From positions 188,817 to 252,816 of the forward strand of contig PDUO01000020.1 in NCBI GenBank assembly GCA_003008705.1: a DNA stretch of 64,000 nucleotides, in the 5' to 3' direction. A model generated the notes under the pieces. It was not told the DNA's origin, did no database searches, and worked only from the letters and a program-made list of their open reading frames with translations. Of the stretch, positions 58,663 through 64,000 are shown piece after piece. This DNA is from Pezicula radicicola. Its lineage: Eukaryota > Ascomycota > Leotiomycetes > Helotiales > Dermateaceae. Each line of letters opens with the position of its first letter. Position 1 is the first letter of the stretch. The translations under genes and the position numbers were made by a program.

Positions 58663-59882
58663 GGCGGGAGGAATTAGATGAGTTATTTGAAAGAGTTGGG
58701 TGCTCAGATAAGTGAGTTACTCAAATCAAGTAAGTTTATACGCCCCTATATAGCGCATAGCATGGACTAAATTCTACAAAACATTCCTTAATTTCTACAG
58801 AAAGAGCTACAACATACACAGCTTCTTAATGTCAAACGCAAAAGCTCAATATACTTGGTGCCGGCAATGGAACCATCAAATGGAGTTATTTAGGAATTAG
58901 TTAAACTCATACCATTTCTATTTCCTATTTATTCACCTAGCTTATATACGTTTTGTTTGGCTCTATATATAATTTCTATTTCGCTTGAAAGTCAAATCTT
59001 ATTGCTGTTAGTAAAAATGTCCTTGCCATCTAACAATATTCAAAATGAAGAAAATTATGTTTGGTACCAGTGGGGCTAGCTCTATAGGAGAGTGAAGAAC
59101 AGAAGCTGATTTGATGGCACAGAATGGACTGGATTAAACAAAGGTAGAGATAGATTGTCTATCCTTGCGACTGTCTCCGGAATGTTGTTATGTAGGGGAC
59201 AGATAGATAGGTACTAAAGCAAAATAAAAAGTTGTATATAGAGCTTTGAGTATGTATTTATGTAGATTTGACTTTTTTTTTTGGCCGCTGAGTTAATCTA
59301 AGTACATAATTGATGAAATCACTTGGAAGAAAGCAGCTCTTACAAGAAGTGCTGAGTATACTGTAAATATTTGCACCTATGTATATTATACCATTGAAAC
59401 ACACGTCGCTTGATATAGCTCTTAAATTCAATATTATAAGTAACATTGAAGGTTCCATCACAATATACCCAATATGACAAGCCCTGAAGAAAAGCATAAT
59501 TGCTTGCTTGTGAAAACTGTGCTTATTGTGATTGACCTAGTAGTTATATTGCTCCTAGTTTAGCAATTATGTTTAAAGGCAAGAGTAATATGTCTTGCTC
59601 TAAATCATTTTTGACAACTCATCTGTGACACTTCTGCAATTTATGACAACGAATTTTGAGTTAAAAAAAGCTTTGACACAGTAATTTGGGCGGAAGCTGA
59701 TACATCTGCTAACTTAGTTGTCATTTCAATAGCATATACCTCCCCAGACAAAATCCAATCAAGCAACCGACACCATAGTATGGTTGCCCGATAAACTGCA
59801 TAAACTGCATAAACTGCATAAACTGCATAAACTGCACTCCCAAAACTATCAAACCACCACCCCCCAAAACAAACCCCTCCTC
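58663..59882. other. Convergent 3' flanks, AT-rich, with short repeats
   Basis: No gene is visible. Near 58690-58735 lies GAGTTACTCAAATCAAGTAAGTT, another dispersed-motif copy. At 59791-59836 is a 9-base tandem repeat (listed). The rest is AT-rich and unremarkable. Confidence 0.5.
59791..59836. repeat. 9-bp tandem repeat (ATAAACTGC)5
   Basis: Five head-to-tail copies of ATAAACTGC, identical except the truncated right end. It lies about 50 bases beyond the stop codon of the minus-strand permease, so it is probably in that gene's 3' UTR. The unit length is a multiple of three but no gene reads through it. Confidence 0.85.
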
Positions 59883-61838
59883 CTAGAAAACATATCTAAA
59901 ATTAACATTCTCCCTATCCGTCAAATCCTCAAAAGCATGCACAAAGCCCTCATCTCTAATCTCCCTAACTTCTTCAACAATAGCATCCTTCTTATTGTTT
60001 TGCCTTATGAGATGCCATCTCAAAAAAGCAATGACAACTACCAATAGAGAATAACAAGCGATGTGAACTGCGAAAGCAGTAAAGTAACGAGGGGCATCCC
60101 TCTCTAGAAAGACTTGTGGTCCGATACTGTTGCCTACTGCCCAGGATACGAAGTTCATTGTTACGACGGTTGTTTTTTTGGTTTGTCCACCTATATTGCG
60201 GGATATTAGGGACATGCTGTTGAAGTGTTAGCTGGGGTGTTGTTGAGTTGGTTTTGGGGAGAAGGGTGACATACGCGAGGGTTTGGGCGGACCAGAAGGA
60301 GAGGACGATGTAATAGGAGAGGAGGAGACCGATTCGAGTGCTGTGACTTGTATTCCGAACAGTCATCAAGACAATAGTACCAACGAAAGATCTACGCTCA
60401 AGTCAGCTTACAACATCATAAAAAAAGAAGAAAGGGAGATAAAACTCACGGAATAACATAAACACCCATAACCAACAAATTCTGACCGGTCCTCTTAGCC
60501 AACCAAGCACTACTCAACAAAATAATAATCAAATAAGCCCCGTTAACCATACTCAACAACTGAGTCTGCAAGACCGTAAAGTCAAACCCCGTAATAATAA
60601 TATTAGCAAAAGCGCCCAAACCACTAGTCGGAAGAGTGGTACAAATAGCAATCAAACAATAACACCAACTCTGAGGATCCTTAAAAGCCTCAATCATCTG
60701 TTCCTTTCTGAACCTCTTATTTTGAAGTCCAGTTTGATTTGTTCGTACTCTCTCAACCATCAATTTCTTATCAGCTTCGGTGAAACATTTGGCTCGCATG
60801 GGACTATCTGGCATATAGACTAAGACGAAAACTCCCCAGAGGACGCTAAAGGCTCCGTAGGCGATGAATATTGCTTGCCAGGATTTTAAGGGACCAGTTT
60901 TTATGAGTGTGAAACAGTAGGCTAGAAGTCCTCCTACTATTTGTTGTCCTCCGTTCATCATGTACCAGTAGGAGACTGTGGCGGCTTGTTCTTCTCGTTT
61001 GTACCACATGCTGCTTAGGTAGATGAAGGAGGGTTGGCATACTGCTTCGAAGATTCCGAGGAGGGTACGCAAGGTTACGAGACCGATGAAGTTGTGGGTT
61101 GTTGCGTGGAGGGCGAGGATGGTACCCCAGAGCATACTGTGTGATTTTATTAGCATTGGATTTTAGGGTGAGAGGGAGGAGGTAAATTTTACATTGAACA
61201 CCCTAAATATTTTGCGATTGGTAGCCTTTGTATCTAGAGATCGTGTTAGCTTTCAGATTGGGTGATACTACATGAAAGGACTTACCAGCCAATTCGTAGG
61301 ATATTCCACAATCAAAATAGCGATGTAAATACAACTCGTCAACCAAGTATACTACAGCACCCCCACCCCAAAAATTAGCATAAATCCCATCACATCCCTC
61401 ACCCCCTCTCAACCCAACATTGGAAATATAACCTACCTGAAAAGTACTCAAATGATTATCTTTCCTAATCCCCATAATACTAGCGAAACTCATAGTCCCC
61501 TTATCAAGCGCCTGCAAAAAATACGTAAAGACCATAATACTCAAAACCCTCCTATCAACCAATCTCTTAAGACGAGTATTCTCTTCCTCGCTGATAAGAA
61601 TAGCTGTTTCGCTGGCATAAGCTGCTACTTCTTTATCAACTCGATCATAATTCATGTGATCTTTTTTGGTATCAATATCATCTTGTTGAGTCGTTTCGAT
61701 TCTTTCAATTTGTTCCATTTGTGGGTTGTTGAGGTTCTTTTCATCGGGGTTTGAACGTGTGGGTTTTGCATCGGTGATTATTTCTGGAGAGGGATTTGCG
61801 ATGCCCGTTACGGCGTACTTATGTTTGTCGTCTGCCAT
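59883..61838 (-). CDS. MFS permease, allantoate permease (Dal5)-type
   Basis: Exons begin at 61838 and include 61838-61437, 61351-61286, 61233-61193 and 61136-60450, followed by two further exons ending at 59883. The junctions I traced keep phase. A hydrophilic N-terminus of about 95 residues precedes membrane segments starting near VLSIMVFTYFLQALDKGTMS. Family-typical parts are YTWLTSCIYIAILIVEYPTN, ALHATTHNFIGLVTLRTLLG, FEAVCQPSFIYLSSMWYKRE and the loop VYMPDSPMRAKCFTEADKKL. This is the Dal5/anion:cation symporter group, which carries allantoate, ureidosuccinate, nicotinate and other carboxylates. Being head-to-head with a GH105 hydrolase (761-base gap), it may import acidic pectin-derived sugars; that is inference. 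Confidence 0.86.
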
Positions 61839-62600
61839 CTTTACGGCTTAGATTCTGTTATTCGAAGTAAAAGAATCTGCGACGAAGAGGAAGTAGAAAG
61901 ATAGAACTCAGAAAAGATTCAAATATGGGGAAATTGGGGGGGATCTGGGGAAAACAATCAACAAAGTCTCCTCCACCCCCATCCCCCATACCGGACCCGG
62001 CCCACTTTACCGGTGTCTTAATCCATGAAAATTTCCCTCTCTCCATCCCACAAAAGGATAATTTAATAAAACTGTACCTATCGGGTCTTCTCCTAGCGAA
62101 CACGCTTTCACTTACCTAAAAAATAAATCCATGAATAAGATACGAAAGCTAACTGGCCAAGAGATTTCCAAGAGTTGTCACAACGGTAAAAGCTTGCATA
62201 TCTGACTACAAGAAGCCAACTTTACCCCAGAATGCCAAGACTCGAACTTTTCTAGATGGGGGTTTTTGCCGGACTTTTAGTCTTTGGAGGAGTTGTGCCA
62301 CTTGTGTGGCGTGCTGTACCCCGTTTCACCCCATTCTTCAATGTTTCTATTTCTTGGCATCTCGTGGTAGCTTCCCCGAGAACTCGGTCACTTCGGTGTA
62401 GCTTTTACCGGAGGATACCCCCCATTTATGTATGTAGGATTGGTATCGTGACTTTCTAGTCTAACGACATCAGCTGAATAGAGAAGAGGAAACCTCACCT
62501 CGTCTTCATTTGCAAAGTTTTCAATCAGAATTACCTCACCAAGTCCAGGAGGAAAACCACGAGTGATTGAGCTCTGTCAGAGAACTTACATTTAGAAACC
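61839..62600. promoter_or_regulatory. Divergent promoter, Dal5-type permease and GH105
   Basis: These 762 bases lie between the two start codons and must carry both promoters. GGGG/CCCC-containing patches occur at 61934-61990 (GGGGGGGATCTGGGG and CCACCCCCATCCCCC), but no known fungal carbon-regulator site was assigned with confidence. Confidence 0.5.
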
Positions 62601-63995
62601 ATGGCATCTGAAAACCCAGCAGCTACAACAACAGGAAATGGACTTCCTATCCAAACAACAAAACCAAATGAAACCACAACATCCTTCCAGGAAAGCATTC
62701 TAAACGACACACGACCCCAATGGATAACCTCAAAACAAGTAGACACACAAATCGCCCTCCTAATAAATAATCTCGTCAACATAAAAGACGACACCGGAAA
62801 ATTCCTGCTCCACTTGCCAGACGGAAGAATAATCGATACAAAAGGATGGAATGATTGGGAATGGACACACGGAATAGGACTTTACGGAATCTGGCAATAT
62901 TACGAACTAACCAGTGATCCATCCTCGTTGCAAATAATTGAAGAGTGGTTTGAGAATAGGTTTAAGGAGGGAGGAACCACTAAGAATATTAATACGATGG
63001 CTGTTTTCTTGACGTTGGCTTGTGTCTATGAGAAAAATAAAAAGGAGGTTTATAGGGCTTGGTTGGATGGTTGGGCTGAGTGGGCTATGTATGAGTTACC
63101 TAGGACTAGGTATGGCGGGTTTCAGCATATTACTTATATTAGTGTTAACGATGGGGAGTTGTGGGATGATACTTTGATGATGACGGTACGTAATTCTTTT
63201 CCCTATCTCTCGTCTCTGAAACTTACAGAAATACCGGTGCTAATTGGGAAGTTAAGGTGTTACCATTGGCAAAAATTGGGAAGGTTCTTGGACGGCCTCA
63301 TTATGTCGAGGAAGCAAAGAAGCAGTTTTTGATTCATATCAAGTATCTGTTCGATACGAAGACTGGCCTCTTTTTTCATGGATGGAAGTTCGAAGAGGGT
63401 GGCGATCACAACTTTGCGAACGCGCTATGGGCGAGAGGAAATTCAGTACGTATTTTATTTCGTCGACAGCTCTTCTGTTTGCTTGATACAGCTTGGTGTT
63501 TTGATAATATGAAAGTGAAAATCAGCTGACACAGAATTTCAGTGGCTCACAATGGTGATACCCGAGTTCCTTGAACTTCTGGACTTTCCACCAAATGATC
63601 CAATTCGTCTACATCTCATAGAGACACTAGATGCACAAATCCGTGCACTTGCTACTCTGCAGGACGAGAATGGGCTCTGGAGGACTCTCTTAGACCAACC
63701 AGAGAATGAAGGATCCTACGTTGAGAGCTCAGCAACAGCAGGTTTCGCTTTCGGTATCTTGAAGGCCTTGAGGAAACGATATATTGTGGGTGAGGAGTAT
63801 AGAGAAGTCGCAATCAAGGCTATGAAAGCGATATTTGCAAATATTAATGAGGAGGGTGAACTGCTGAATGTTAGCTTTGGGACGGCCATGGGGCATACGC
63901 TGCAGCATTATAAGGACATTGAAAGGACGAGTATGCCCTATGGCCAGGCGATGGCAATTATGGCGTTGACGGAATTCAAGAGAGCTTTTATCTAA
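62601..63995 (+). CDS. GH105 unsaturated rhamnogalacturonyl hydrolase (YteR/YesR-like)
   Basis: Three exons (62601-63185, 63257-63445, 63543-63995) encode 408 residues. Glycoside hydrolase family 105 enzymes remove the unsaturated galacturonyl residue left at the non-reducing end of rhamnogalacturonan fragments after lyase cleavage. The alpha6/alpha6 barrel shows NDWEWTHGIGLYGIWQYYEL, the catalytic-region Asp in GELWDDTLMMTVLPLAKIG, HGWKFEEGGDHNFANALWAR followed by GNSWLTMVIPEFLELLD, and the late SYVESSATAGFAFGILKALR and GTAMGHTLQHYKDI segments. There is no signal peptide, so it should be intracellular, acting on imported oligosaccharides. This fits the divergent permease next door. Coding strand composition changes from C/A-rich to G/T-rich near 62930. 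Confidence 0.93.
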
Positions 63996-64000
63996 CCGAT

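Noticed and set aside
59784..60047. Plus-strand frame with LHK repeats
   Set aside because: It is produced by the 9-bp tandem repeat and by antisense reading of the permease's last exon.

Overview
This is a eukaryotic window, almost certainly from a filamentous ascomycete. Genes carry short spliceosomal introns (about 45-120 nt), and the content includes a Zn(II)2Cys6 regulator with a fungal-specific trans domain, a gEgh16/MAS3-type secreted protein, MFS permeases, 2-oxoglutarate oxygenases and a GH105 glycosidase. The mix is compatible with a plant-associated Leotiomycete, but that placement is inference. Seventeen protein-coding genes are well supported. I saw no tRNA, rRNA or CRISPR array.

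Layout. 0-8 kb: a foldback element, a secreted gEgh16-like protein, a TauD-like dioxygenase, then AT-rich sequence with decayed coding fragments. 8-26.4 kb is the conserved core: a long Zn2Cys6 regulator, a 5-kb gene-free stretch, NOP16 (ribosome biogenesis), a DUF7730-like membrane protein, YPP1/TTC7 (PI4-kinase complex) and RIX1 (60S pre-ribosome), the last two divergent from one promoter. 26.4-34.4 kb is repeat-rich: two families of degenerate tandem repeats (about 270 and 187 bp) lead into an intronless gene that joins an integrase-like H2C2 zinc-binding motif to a long Gln-rich region. An LTR-like dispersed repeat, also present near 0.1 and 6.7 kb, lies beyond it.

34.5-42 kb holds two different isopenicillin-N-synthase-like oxygenases, an alpha/beta hydrolase and a pantothenate-type MFS permease, which could form a small metabolic cluster. 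43.5-46 kb encodes alpha-actinin, followed by about 3.4 kb with a decayed gene. 49.5-64 kb is catabolic: an aldo-keto reductase, a peroxisomal (C-terminal AKL) acyl-CoA synthetase with a GC-AG intron, an SDR, an MFS sugar transporter with an apparent one-base frameshift, and a Dal5-type permease divergent from a GH105 unsaturated rhamnogalacturonyl hydrolase, suggesting uptake and breakdown of pectin fragments.

The points I would follow first are the H2C2/poly-Q gene and its repeats, a recurring flip from C/A-rich to G/T-rich coding strand inside exons of accessory genes, the foldback element at 310-471, the sugar-transporter frameshift, and three phased motif copies upstream of the aldo-keto reductase.
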